NCBI GenBank assembly: GCA_964035545.1
Contig: OZ037767.1
Span: 31,729,628 to 31,793,627, forward strand
Direction of reading: 5' to 3'
Length of the DNA stretch: 64,000 bases
Source: Bugula neritina
Lineage: Eukaryota > Bryozoa > Gymnolaemata > Cheilostomatida > Bugulidae
The position numbers and the translations under genes were made by a program. Shown here one piece after another: positions 12,213 to 21,863 of the stretch. The notes under the pieces are model-generated. The model saw only the letters and a program-made list of their open reading frames with translations, searched no databases and was not told the origin of the DNA. How positions within the stretch are numbered: position 1 is the stretch's first letter; each line of letters opens with the position of its first letter.

Positions 12213-15200
12213 TAGTGGTAGTAGTGGTAGTAGTGGTAGTAGTGGTAGTGGTAGTAGTAGTGGTAGTAGTAGTAGTGGTAGTAGTAGTAGTGGTAGTAGT
12301 AGTAGTGGTAGTGGCAGTAGTGGTAGTGGTAGTAGTAGTAGTGGTAGTAGCGGTAGTGGTAGTAGCGGTAGTGGTAGTAGTAGTAGTACTAGTACTAGTA
12401 GTAGTACTAGTACTAGTAGTAGTACTAGTACTAGTAGTAGTAGTAGCACTAGTAGTAGTAGTACTAGTAGTAGTAGCAGTAGGAGTAGTAGTTGGAGTGG
12501 TAGTGGTAGTAGTGGTAGTAGTAGTAGTACCAGTAGTAGTACCAGTAGTAGTAGTACCAGTAGTAGTAGTACCAGTAGTAGTAGTACCAGTAGTAGTAGT
12601 AGTAGTACTAGTAGTGGTAGTAATAGCATCAGCAGTAAAAGCTGGCAAGTCAGCTCTTCTAATATATATTATAGTTTAATACCAAAATTGATCTGATGAA
12701 TTATCTGTTGGTTCTATAATGTAGAAAGACGAGTTTAATGGGCATGCTCAAATCCACCCTTCCCCCTGTGATGAGACCTCTCCTCAAAGCTAAGTACTGT
12801 ATAGTGAAGATGGAGATGAAAGACAGTTTTGTCAACTCTAAGGTGATTGGATGGTGTTCACTTATGGTTGATGCAGGTTTACTCTAAGACTGTCTGTATC
12901 ATGTCACATTCACTTTGGTTATCTGTGCTGCAGATATTATCTCCTGTGCTGCAGATATCATCTCCTGTGCTGCAGATATCATCTCCTCTGACTAAGCCTT
13001 GTGAAGTGCTCGCGCTCTGCCCCGATCATGACATCATCATGCTGGACATCAAGGTTCAAGAACAGGAAGCTCTAGACGACACCTACTCTTCCTTCTACAA
13101 GGAATTCACTTCAATGAAGCTGCCTAGCCTCATTCCCCTCTATGTCTTTCTAGCCCGCTCTTCTTTGGATCTAATGCATGAGAGTCTGAGGTTACGGCTA
13201 GAGCAACATATTGAAACCCCTTCTCTGCCCATCGTACGCCAGGTAAATTACCTGCTAGCACCTTAGTCTATGTCACATCACCTGCTAGCACTTTACTCTA
13301 TGTGACATCACCTGCTAGCACCTTAGTCTATGTGACACCTGCTAGCACCTTAGTCTATGTGACACCTGCTAGCACCTTAGTCTATGTGACACCTGCTAGC
13401 ACCTTAGTCTATGTGACATCTGCTAGCACTTTACCTTATGTCACATCACCTGCTAGCACTTTAGTCTATGTCACATCACCTGCTAGCACCTTACTCTATG
13501 AGACACCTGCTAGCACCTTACTCTATGAGACATCACCTGCTAGCACTTTACCATATGTGACATCATCTGCTAGCACTTTACTCTATGTCACATCACCTGC
13601 TAGCACCTTACCCTATGTGACAGGACCTGCCAGCACGTTACTCTGTGTGTGTAATGTTTAGGTTGTACATGAATGCTCAGAAGCCGCCAAAGCCGCCATA
13701 TCAGTTAAACAGTCATATCAGTATATTCTCTCTCCCATCACAAAGAAGATGTGTATATCAGATGAGGTGATGGAGAGATACATAGACAGGTTTAATAGTG
13801 ACCTGAAGGAGGTACTCGAGGTATGGCGGTCTTTCTTCCAGTTGAATGTTTCAGTTGTCTTTATTACACTGTATGTGTGTAGGAATACATTGTCTGTGAG
13901 TAGGAATACAGTGTCTGTGAGTAGGAATACACTGTATGTGTGTAAGAATATATTGTCTGTGTGTAGGAATATTTTGACTATGTGGAATATGGTATGAAGA
14001 CAATAAGAAAGGACACAACTCCCAGCGTGCTGAAGATTTTCCTGGAAGAAGAGTGGACATTCTCCAAGGAGATCTCTCCGTACATCACTGGAGGAATGGC
14101 CGACGCCGGGAAGAGATTCTGCGGCATGTGCTCTCTGCTTCTGCAGTCCATACAGAACCAGCTGGAGCAAGAGCTCGACAAGTCGCTGTTCGACAGCAAC
14201 CCCACTGTCTACTCACCAGAGGGGCTCTCCTCCCCCCAGCCTGACGGCAGCACGTGCTGTGTAGACATCGGGGAGGGCTGTGATGGTCTGGTAGATGACA
14301 TCTGTACGACAGCGGACTACAGGTGCTCTCTTTACTCTCTGTAGCGACTACTCTCTATATTATAGTGTATAAGATATATAATTATTATAGATATATATAA
14401 TATAGATTGGATATATACTATAGATATATATGATATAGATTGGATATATACTATGTGCTACAGGCAGATGCTAATGAAGAGTTGTAGAGAAATCAAGACT
14501 CTGTTTGGTGAGATGAAGGAGTGGGCCCACAAAGCACTTGGCTTTGCTAAGTTACTCCGCAAGGACTTGGAGATAGCCGCAGAGTTCAAGGTGAATATAG
14601 AGCCTCAGGCCTTGATGACTGTGTTGGAGGCAAGTCGGCATGTGCGGGTGGTGACGGCGCACACCGCCAACTACATTATAGTCGTACCAGAGAGCATCCG
14701 AGACGACCGCCACTCTCTACAGTCTCTGCTAGACGTCACGTGTGGGCGGGAGGAGACAGTCACTGAGAACACAACTCCGGCTAGGGAAGGTGAGTCATGT
14801 GACAGAGTGTCATGTGATAGTGTGTCATGTGACAGAGTGTCATGTGGTAGTGTGTCATGTGACAGAGTGTCATGTGGTAGTGTGTCATGTGACAGAGTGT
14901 CATGTGGTAGTGTGTCATGTGACAGAGTGTCATGTGGTAGTGTGTCATGTGACAGAGTGTCATGTGGTAGTGTGTCATGTGACAGAGTGTCATGTGGTAG
15001 TGTGTCATGTGACAGAGTGTCATGTGGTAGTGTGTCATGTGACAGAGTGTCATGTGGTAGTGTGTCATGTGACAGAGTGTCATGTGGTAGTGTGTCATGT
15101 GACAGAGTGTCATGTGGTAGTGTGTCATGTGACAGAGTGTCATGTGGTAATGTGTCATGTGACAAGTCTGTACCTTCTCACTGCTGTAGGTTATATGCTG

Positions 15201-18200
15201 TTGATAAATTGTGGAGACAACTTCAAGTGGACTGGAGAAATTTTAAATGTGGAGCCAAAGACTGAGACGGCTATTGCTCTTTCTCACATTTCAGTGAGTT
15301 TACTATGCGGGGTTTACTATACACTACTGACTACACACTGTCTACTATATACTACACACTACACACTGTCTACTATATACTACACACTGTCTACTATATA
15401 CTACACACTGTCTACTATATACTACACACTGTTTACTATATACTACACACTGTCTAATATACACTACACACTGCCTACTATATACTACACACTGTCTACT
15501 ATATACTACACACTATATACTATACACTGTATAACTATACACTACACACTGTATACTATATACTACACACTGTCTACTATATACTACACACTGTCTACTA
15601 TATACTACACACTGTCTACTATATACTACACACTGTTTACTATATACTACACACTGTCTACTATATACTACACACTGTCTACTATATACTACACACTGTT
15701 TACTATATACTACACACTGTCTAATATACACTACACACTGCCTACTATATACTACACACTGTCTACTATATACTACACACTATATACTATACACTGTATA
15801 ACTATACACTACACACTGTATACTATATACTACACACTGTCTACTATATACTACACACTGTCTACTATATACTACACACTGTCTACTATATACTACACAC
15901 TGTTTACTATATACTACACACTGTCTACTATATACTACACACTGTATACTATATACTACACACTGTCTACTATATACTACACACTGTCTACTATATACTA
16001 CACACTGTCTACTATATACTACACACTGTCTACTATATACTACACACTGTCTACTATATACTATACACTATATACTATATACTACAGGTTGACGGTCTCT
16101 TCCTCATTGTGACTCACTCCTCTCAGCTGGGTCGGCAGCGTAAAGCGTTCCGTACAGTGGCAGCTGACGCTGTCGAGTTGGTGAATGAGCAGACAACTTG
16201 TCATCTGGCCATAGCGGAGGCGTGGTGTGAGCTCAGGGTGAGTCTGTGTACTTGTAATATATTACTATATTACTGGTATATATTACTATATTACTGGTAT
16301 ATATTACTATATTACTGGTATATATTACTAAATTACTGGTATGTATTACTATATTACTGGTATATATTACTATATTACTGGTATATATTACTATATTACT
16401 GGTATATATTACTATATTACTGGTATATATTACTATATTACTGGTATATATTACTATATTACTAGTATATATTACTATATTACTGGTATATATTACTAAA
16501 TTACTGGTATATATTACTATATTACTGGTATATATTACTAAATTACTGGTATATATTACTATATTACTGGTATATATTACTATATTACTGGTATATATTA
16601 CTAACATATAGTACTAGCATATAATACTGCTGAATACTGTAGACAAGTGCGTTTGACCTAGCCCGGGGAGTACAGAGTGCTATAGAGCACGTAGAGAACC
16701 AACTGGACAGCACAGACCTCCAGAGTCTGGACACCAACTCTGATAGGAAGACTATTAAAGCTGCGTATAAAGAGACGCTACACCAGTGTTACTCTTTCGG
16801 CTTTGAGTTTCTACAGGTGCATTACTCTATTCTATACTCTATTCTATACTCTACTACTCTATTCTATACTCTATTCTATACTCTACTACTCTATGCTATA
16901 TTCTACTACTCTATGCTATACTCTACTACCCTATGCTATACTCTCTATATATAAACTAATACGTCTATGCACTACTAGGAGTTCAGCAAACTAAACACCA
17001 GCTCTGGACAGGCTGCCCTTCAGAAAGACCAGGTGCTGCTTTCCTTTGCCCATCAGTGGATCAACTTTGTTCTCAACAAGTGTGAGCAGGGAAAAGGCAC
17101 TAGGCCGAGGTGTGTATATCGCCTAGTATATCGTCTAATATATCATCTAGTTTATCATCTAGTATATCGTCTAATATATCATATAGTACATCATCTAGTA
17201 TATCGTCTAGTATATCATATAGTATATCATCTAGTATATCGTCTAGTATATCATATAGTATATCATCTAGTATATCATATAGTATATCATCTAGTATATC
17301 GTCTAATATATCATATAGTATATCGCCTAGTATATCGTCTGGTATATCATATAGTATATCGCCTAGTATATCGTCTGGTATATCATATAGTATATTATCT
17401 AGTATATCATATAGTACATATAGTATTTCTATTTAGGTGGGCGAATCTGGGTTTTGATTTTCTCAGTCTGGTAACTGAACCTTCCATAACAAAGAATATT
17501 TCTGATGACGACTTTGAGGTGAGAAAAGCTTTATTTGTTGCCAAGCAACACAGAGTAAACTGACCAATCATATTTAGTGTTGTTTATATATTCAGCCACT
17601 CTGCAGATGTCTCTTATTTCCAGCACCTCAAAACTCAAGTGTTCAAAGTCATCCACCATGTGATTGGTGCTGCCAATTCTAGCAACAGCTCTCCGCGCCT
17701 CCAGAAAAAGGGGGAAGTTTTTTCCCCTCATCTCTCTTCAAACCCCTACAGGTGTGTATATATCTCTGTACACTCCTTGTAACCCATACAGGGGTGTATA
17801 TATCTCTGTACACTCCTTGTAACCCCTACAGGTGTGTGTATCTCTATACGCTCCTTGCAGGCTCCTCTCTGTTGAAAGTGGTTCTACCAGGAGACAGCTT
17901 AGCTCAAGTTCTAACAGCTCTAGAAAGTCTGTCTGCAGTGACTCCCCCACCACCCCGTATGATAGAACAGGTTAGTCTAGTGCTAAACTACAGTTTACCT
18001 AGTCTACTACAGTATGTGTGTTACAGTCAACATGTTATACTACAGTGTATATAAACATGTTGTACCACAGTGTATATAAACATTTTGTACCACAGTGTAT
18101 ATAAATGTGTTGTATTGTGTAACATGATTTCTTTTCTGTTCAGACAGTTTCAGATCTCGTACAGACTCCAGTTATAGTATTCAGTCCAACCCTTCAATAC

Positions 18201-19323
18201 CAGGTATTGTTATTCAGTATCCCACCTCTACACTCTACAGTAATATATATTATACTATACAGTATCCCATACCATATTATACTATACAGTATCCCATAGC
18301 TCTCTGTCTCTCTGTGTGTCTCTCTGTGTGTCTGTCTGTGTGTCTCTCTGTCATCAATTGTAATCAATTGGGTATTTCCAGGGCTGGTGTCGCGCTCCAG
18401 TGGTGAAAGATACACTTTCTGCCCAGTTAGTCCTCCATCTTCTAGTAGCCATGGTAACCATTTAACTCACCTGTGTGTTGTGTAGTTTCTCTTTACCTGT
18501 GTGTTGTGTAGTTTCTCTTTACCTGTGTGCTATCTCTTTACCTCTGTGCTCTCTCTTTATGCATGTAGTTTCTCTTTACGTGTGTAATTTCTCTACGTGT
18601 GTATTTCATCTTGCATACTTCACTTCGCTTGATCATTCCGAATTGCTTTCTTGCTTTAGTACCTTCATAAAAGCATATACATGTGACAGTATATACACGT
18701 GACAGTATATACATGTGACAGTATATATATGTGACAGCATATACATGTGACAGTATATACATGTGACAGTATATACATGTGACAGTATATACATGTGACA
18801 GTATATACACGTGACAGTATATATATGTGACAGCATATACATGTGACAGTATATACATGTGACAGTATATACGTGTGACAGTATATACATGTGACAGTAT
18901 ATACATGTGACAGTATATACTTGTGACAGTATATACGTGTGACATTACATACATGTGACAGCATATAGATGTGACAGTATATACATGTGACAGTATATAC
19001 TTGTAGTAACAGAATTTATGTGATGTTCTGCAGAAATGCCGTCGTTCCCTGCAGACATGCTGCCTCCTGAGAGAGTGCAGGCAGCAGTCAGCTTATTGGA
19101 CAGGAGCAGAGATAGGTCACTCTACGAGAAGAAGGTCATAGGTCATGTGACTGAAGGTCATCACTCTACCAACATGGTGCGGATAAATGTGCGAAGAGTT
19201 AATTTTAAGTGGCAGCGAGGAACTAAAATAGGTAATTATTATATTATATATCCTTTATATTATATGTCTTTTATGTTATATATCCTTTACATCATCTACC
19301 GCTATATTATATACTAGTTATAT

Positions 19324-19381
<58 letters not shown>

Positions 19382-20841
19382 CGCAGGAGAAGGCCAGTTT
19401 GGAGTTGTCTACACAGCAGTGAATTGCGACACAAACTGTATGATGGCCATGAAGGAAGTAAGTAAACTGATCTTTCTACCAGATGTTACTCTCCCTACCC
19501 TCAGTACTCTCAGTACCCTCACTACCCTCACTACCCTCAGTATCCGCAGTACTCTCACTACCCTCAGTACTCTCACTACCCTCAGTACTCTCACTACCCT
19601 CAGTACTCTCACTACCCTCAGTACTCTCACTACTCTCAGTACCCTCACTACCCTCAGTACCCTCACTACTCTCACTACCCTCAGCATCATCTACTAACTA
19701 CAAGTTCCTTTGTATTCTTGTAGTTGAGGTTTCAGCCGAATGACGTGCAAACAATCAAACTGATAGCTGATGAGTTGAAGACCTTTGAGGGCATTAATCA
19801 CCCCAACCTCGTTAAATACTACGGAATTGAAGTGCACAAGGTCTACATCAGCATGTGACATACTTTACTTGTTGTGTAATATATTACACTTGTTACGTAA
19901 TATATTACACTTGTTACGTAATATATTACACTTGTTGTGTAATATATTATAATTGCTATGTAATATATTATACTTGTTACGTAATATATTACACTTGTTA
20001 CGTAATATATTACACTTGTTACGTAATATATTATAATTGTAGGAGGAGATATTCATATTCATGGAATACTGCGCTGAAGGCACTTTAGAAGAAATGGCTA
20101 AGATTGGACTCAACGAGTCCATTATCAGACGGTATACACGGGAACTGGTGATAGCCATTGAGTATCTCCACGAACACAATATTGTCCACAGAGATATCAA
20201 AGGGGCCAACATCTTTCTGGTTGAAAACAATAAACTGAAACTGGGAGACTTTGGCTGTTCGGCTAAACTCAAAGAGCACACGACAATACCCGGAGAAATG
20301 GTTGCCTTCGTTGGCACCGCTGGTTAGTGTTGATGACTGTCAGCTAGGAGTTATCTTCTATGTATTGGCTGTATTAATGTGGAGTTATCTTCTATGTATT
20401 GGCTGTATCAATGTGGAGTTATCTTCTTGCAGCATTTATGGCCCCCGAGGTCATCACACAGAAAGGTCACGGCAGAGCTGCAGATATCTGGAGTCTCGGT
20501 TGTGTTGTTATTGAAATGGTGACCGGTAAACGACCTTGGCATGAAATGGACAACATGCATCAGATCATGTTCAAGGTGAGTGTGGCTCGTGCTGCCAGCC
20601 CCATCATCACACAATATACAAACTGAAGCATTTGTTTGTTAGTCCAACATTTCAGCAGATCTTTGTCGTTTAGGTTGGAATGGGCAACACACCTCCCATA
20701 CCAGAGAACTTTCACCAGGAAGGTAAGGATTTCCTGTCCTGTTGCTTCGAGGTTGAGCCAGCCAATAGGAGCGCAGCAAATGTGTTGGTTGGTCATACGT
20801 TCCTGAAGGTGTCCACTGAAGAAGATGACTACAGAGTTTAG
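5777..20841 (+). CDS. MAP3K4: MAP3K4 (MEKK4/MTK1) MAP kinase kinase kinase
   Basis: Complete gene, 31 phase-consistent coding exons, about 1577 aa (human family member is about 1600). Exons: 5777-5853, 5983-6126, 6397-6531, 7433-7543, 7718-7872, 8021-8180, 8441-8557, 9983-10160, 10714-10815, 11274-11432, 11510-11691, 12725-12842, 12976-13242, 13662-13820, 13967-14322, 14464-14789, 15190-15293, 16088-16237, 16643-16816, 16979-17109, 17437-17518, 17624-17751, 17861-17970, 18144-18203, 18382-18453, 19034-19231, 19387-19457, 19724-19840, 20043-20322, 20433-20575, 20674-20841. Starts MQNEADLSAATVTFHLPEDN. The N-terminal two thirds is the long helical regulatory region that in vertebrates holds GADD45-binding and autoinhibitory segments; a Ser-rich linker (exons 22-25) precedes the C-terminal kinase domain. 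In animals MEKK4 relays stress signals to MKK3/6 and MKK4/7 (p38, JNK). Convergent with INSC downstream. Exon 8 could use an acceptor a few bases away. Confidence 0.93.
5854..7380. repeat. Arrays in MAP3K4 introns 1-3
   Basis: Intron 1 (5854-5982): about 10-12 bp units of TCTACACTGTA. Intron 2 (6127-6396): about ten units built on AGTAGTAATATGTGCTATA. Intron 3 (6532-7432): about 35 units built on TAGATATAGTATAGTTGTG, changing to a GTAGAGTATAGATATATAGT variant in the distal half. Confidence 0.9.
7560..8435. repeat. Arrays in MAP3K4 introns 4-6
   Basis: Intron 4: three units around GATGTGGTGCTCACTATAAC. Intron 5 (7873-8020): five or six 23-bp units around AAGGTGGGTTATATACAG; the true donor TTAG/GTGGGT resembles the unit. 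Intron 6 (8181-8440): a unit around TAGTTGTAACCCATGTG, then five 23-bp units around ACCTGCTGAGTATATAAT. Confidence 0.88.
8570..9982. repeat. 1.4-kb minisatellite in MAP3K4 intron 7
   Basis: About 85 tandem units of TATACACTGTATATACT with TTATACTTA, CTCATA and CTTACA variants. The variants recur in register, giving higher-order blocks of several units (for example TTATACTCATACACTG recurring roughly every 120-130 bp between 8740 and 9200). The array reaches the acceptor of exon 8. Open frames of 270-497 aa through it have composition YTLYILIHC only and are not genes. Confidence 0.95.
10165..10705. repeat. Minisatellite in MAP3K4 intron 8
   Basis: About 33 units of roughly 16 bp, TACCTGATATATACTC alternating with TACCTGATGTATACTC. 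Confidence 0.93.
10897..11268. repeat. 24-bp minisatellite in MAP3K4 intron 9
   Basis: About 15 units of 24 bp (core ATGTTGTATGTTACACACTA), with two single-base variants (TTACAC/TAACAC and GTTGTA/GCTGTA). The period is a multiple of three, so all frames on both strands stay open for over 100 codons without being coding. Confidence 0.93.
11700..12632. repeat. GTN trinucleotide array in MAP3K4 intron 11
   Basis: About 930 bp of (GTA)n/(GTG)n mixtures, ending in GTACTA and GTACCA variants. Frames through it read poly-Val on + and poly-Thr or poly-Leu on -, up to 357 codons. It is bounded by the exon 11 donor (11692) and the exon 12 acceptor (12724), so it is intronic. Confidence 0.95.
12913..12990 (+). 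repeat. Triplicated 3' splice site of MAP3K4 exon 13
   Basis: Three copies of CTGTGCTGCAG followed by ATATNATCTCC sit 21 bp apart, with AG ending at 12933, 12954 and 12975. The last is followed directly by the conserved exon. All three are in frame, so use of the upstream ones would add 7 or 14 residues. Confidence 0.85.
13248..13650. repeat. Minisatellite in MAP3K4 intron 13
   Basis: About 15 units of 21-27 bp containing ACCTGCTAGCACCTTA and CTATGTGACATC, starting a few bases after the exon 13 donor (GTAAATTACCTGCTAGC). Confidence 0.92.
13866..13975. repeat. Array at the 3' splice site of MAP3K4 exon 15
   Basis: Four to five units of 24 bp of the type GTGTGTAGGAATACA. The final unit supplies the true acceptor GTGTGTAG/GAATATTTTG, so the exon's first bases are part of the repeat. 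Confidence 0.8.
14790..15166. repeat. Highly homogeneous 30-bp array in MAP3K4 intron 16
   Basis: About 12.5 units of 30 bp (TCATGTGACAGAGTG plus TCATGTGGTAGTGTG), nearly identical from 14836 to 15145. The array starts at the exon 16 donor (GAAG/GTGAGTCATGTGAC). In-frame translation gives ESCDRVSCGSV repeats, an artefact of the period being divisible by three. Confidence 0.95.
15300..16085. repeat. 21-bp minisatellite in MAP3K4 intron 17
   Basis: About 37 units of TACTATATACTACACACTGT plus one base. A block of about 300 bp (15340-15640, with TTTACT, CTAATATAC and TATAACTATAC variants in fixed order) is repeated at about 15590-15900, showing a secondary duplication of a multi-unit segment. 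Confidence 0.93.
16250..16612. repeat. 19-bp minisatellite in MAP3K4 intron 18
   Basis: About 19 units of TATATTACTATATTACTGG, with a few TACTAAATT variants. Confidence 0.93.
16820..17433. repeat. Arrays in MAP3K4 introns 19 and 20
   Basis: Intron 19 (16817-16978): CTCTATTCTATACTCTACTA units. Intron 20 (17110-17436): about 26 units of 12 bp, TATATCATCTAG, TATATCGTCTAG and TATATCATATAG. Confidence 0.9.
17738..17862 (+). repeat. Triplicated exon 22 end making up MAP3K4 intron 22
   Basis: The exon end AACCCCTACAG/GTGTGTATA is repeated about every 41 bp (17741, 17782, 17821). The whole intron of 109 bp consists of these copies plus the acceptor CTCCTTGCAG. Confidence 0.85.
18240..19380. repeat. 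Arrays in MAP3K4 introns 24-26
   Basis: Intron 24: (TCTG)-rich CTCTCTGTGTGTCTGT at 18300-18350. Intron 25: CTTTACCTGTGTG units at 18467-18580, then about 21 units of 16 bp, ACATGTGACAGTATAT, at 18670-19005. Intron 26: (AT)n microsatellite at 19330-19376. Confidence 0.9.
19034..20841 (+). other. MAP3K4: MAP3K4 kinase-domain exons (26-31)
   Basis: Residues about 1310-1577. Glycine loop GEGQFGVVYTAVN, catalytic lysine in MMAMKELRFQPND, catalytic loop HRDIKGANIF, DFG motif in LGDFGCSAKL, activation segment GTAAFMAPEV, and subdomain IX ADIWSLGCVVIEMVTGKRPW. All catalytic residues are present, so an active kinase is expected. The LRFQPND stretch after the lysine and the GHGRAADIWSLGC stretch are characteristic of the MEKK4 branch rather than MEKK1-3. 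The protein ends STEEDDYRV followed by TAG. Confidence 0.95.
19490..20430. repeat. Arrays in MAP3K4 introns 27-29
   Basis: Intron 27 (19458-19723): CACTACCCTCAGTACTCT units. Intron 28 (19841-20042): about eight 21-bp units of TTACACTTGTTACGTAATA. Intron 29 (20323-20432): 2.5 units of about 36 bp containing AGTTATCTTCTATGTATTGG; the last partial unit carries the acceptor TTATCTTCTTGCAG. Confidence 0.88.
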
Positions 20842-21112
20842 CTGTAGAGAAGGTGTAAACCACAGAGTTTAGCTGTAGAGAAGGTGTAAACCACAAAGTC
20901 TAACTATAGAGAAGGTGTAAACTACAGAGTCTAACTATAGAGAAGGTGTAAACCACAAAGTCTTACTATAGAGAAGGTGTAAACCACAAAGTCTAACTAT
21001 AGAGAAGGTGTAAACTACAGAGTCTAATTGTAGAGAAAATGTAAACTACAGAGTCTAACTATAGAGAAGGTGTAAACTACAAAGTCCAACTGTAGAGCTG
21101 TAAACTACAGAG
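20828..21112 (+). repeat. Array overlapping the MAP3K4 stop codon and 3' UTR
   Basis: About eight units of 33 bp. The first contains the last codons and the stop (GACTACAGAGTTTAG), followed by CTGTAGAGAAGGTGTAAAC; later units read CTACAGAGTCTAACTATAG. The stop at 20839-20841 is therefore part of the repeat, and a TAA in every unit (GTGTAAAC) and other stops follow. Confidence 0.85.
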
Positions 21113-21673
21113 GTTTTGTATGCAATCTGCAGAAATACACTTCCAACAGCCAATATTTGTTGCAGGTTACTCATTGTGAGTTTTCTTCAATGTTATGAAG
21201 TAGAATTTGAAATGATCGGACTCCACCCACATATTTCACTATTTATGATTAGTATGTTTGGAGCATATTATGTAATTACGTATTTGTATATATTGAGTTA
21301 TGATCACCCTCCGAGTTACCATGTAATATCTATATTATGTTTTGCATGATTATTTTAGCTATTTACAACTTTACATTCTATTTTACTACGCAGTATTTGC
21401 TAAATATTCTGATGGTGTATTAGTTTAGATAATTATCTCTATGCAGTGGCTTGAATTGAACCTTGTGCATCCACAACCCACCAACATATCTACAGTAGCA
21501 TGTCTAGCGTACAGCATATCTAGCAAGTCGCTGCCTAACTACAGCACATCAGCTACTAATGAAAAGTGTTCACTTAGCCACAGCATAAGGTGTCCGTTTA
21601 TATCCCTGCAGATGTCCGTTTATATTACATTTTCCAGTTTCTGTAAACATATCAACTTTATATTTGATAAAAT

Positions 21674-21799
21674 AATAAAATGATTTCATTCAAGTAACTA
21701 AAAGTTAACATCATTATAAAATATACAAAAAATAGAATTTACTAATTTCATGTCTGGATGATAAAAAATGAGCCACAAACCACAAAGCTTTCATTTATT
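21674..21799. promoter_or_regulatory. Convergent poly(A) signals of MAP3K4 and INSC
   Basis: AATAAA on + at 21674-21679 (in AAAATAATAAAATG) would end MAP3K4 with a UTR of about 850 bp. AATAAA on - at 21799-21794 would end INSC about 65 bp after its stop. The transcripts would then abut rather than overlap strongly. Confidence 0.5.
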
Positions 21800-21863
21800 A
21801 TGCTGATTAGGAGATAAAAATAAATAGAAAATGTAAGTATCAGAGGGGGCAGTGAAGGGGTCT

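Noticed and set aside
11606-12679. Poly-Val, poly-Thr and poly-Leu frames of over 300 codons on both strands
   Set aside because: GTN trinucleotide array between a good donor and acceptor of MAP3K4; no real protein.
14742-16112. 456-codon + frame across MAP3K4 introns 16 and 17
   Set aside because: Runs in the wrong frame over exon 17 and through two arrays; phase analysis supports splicing instead.
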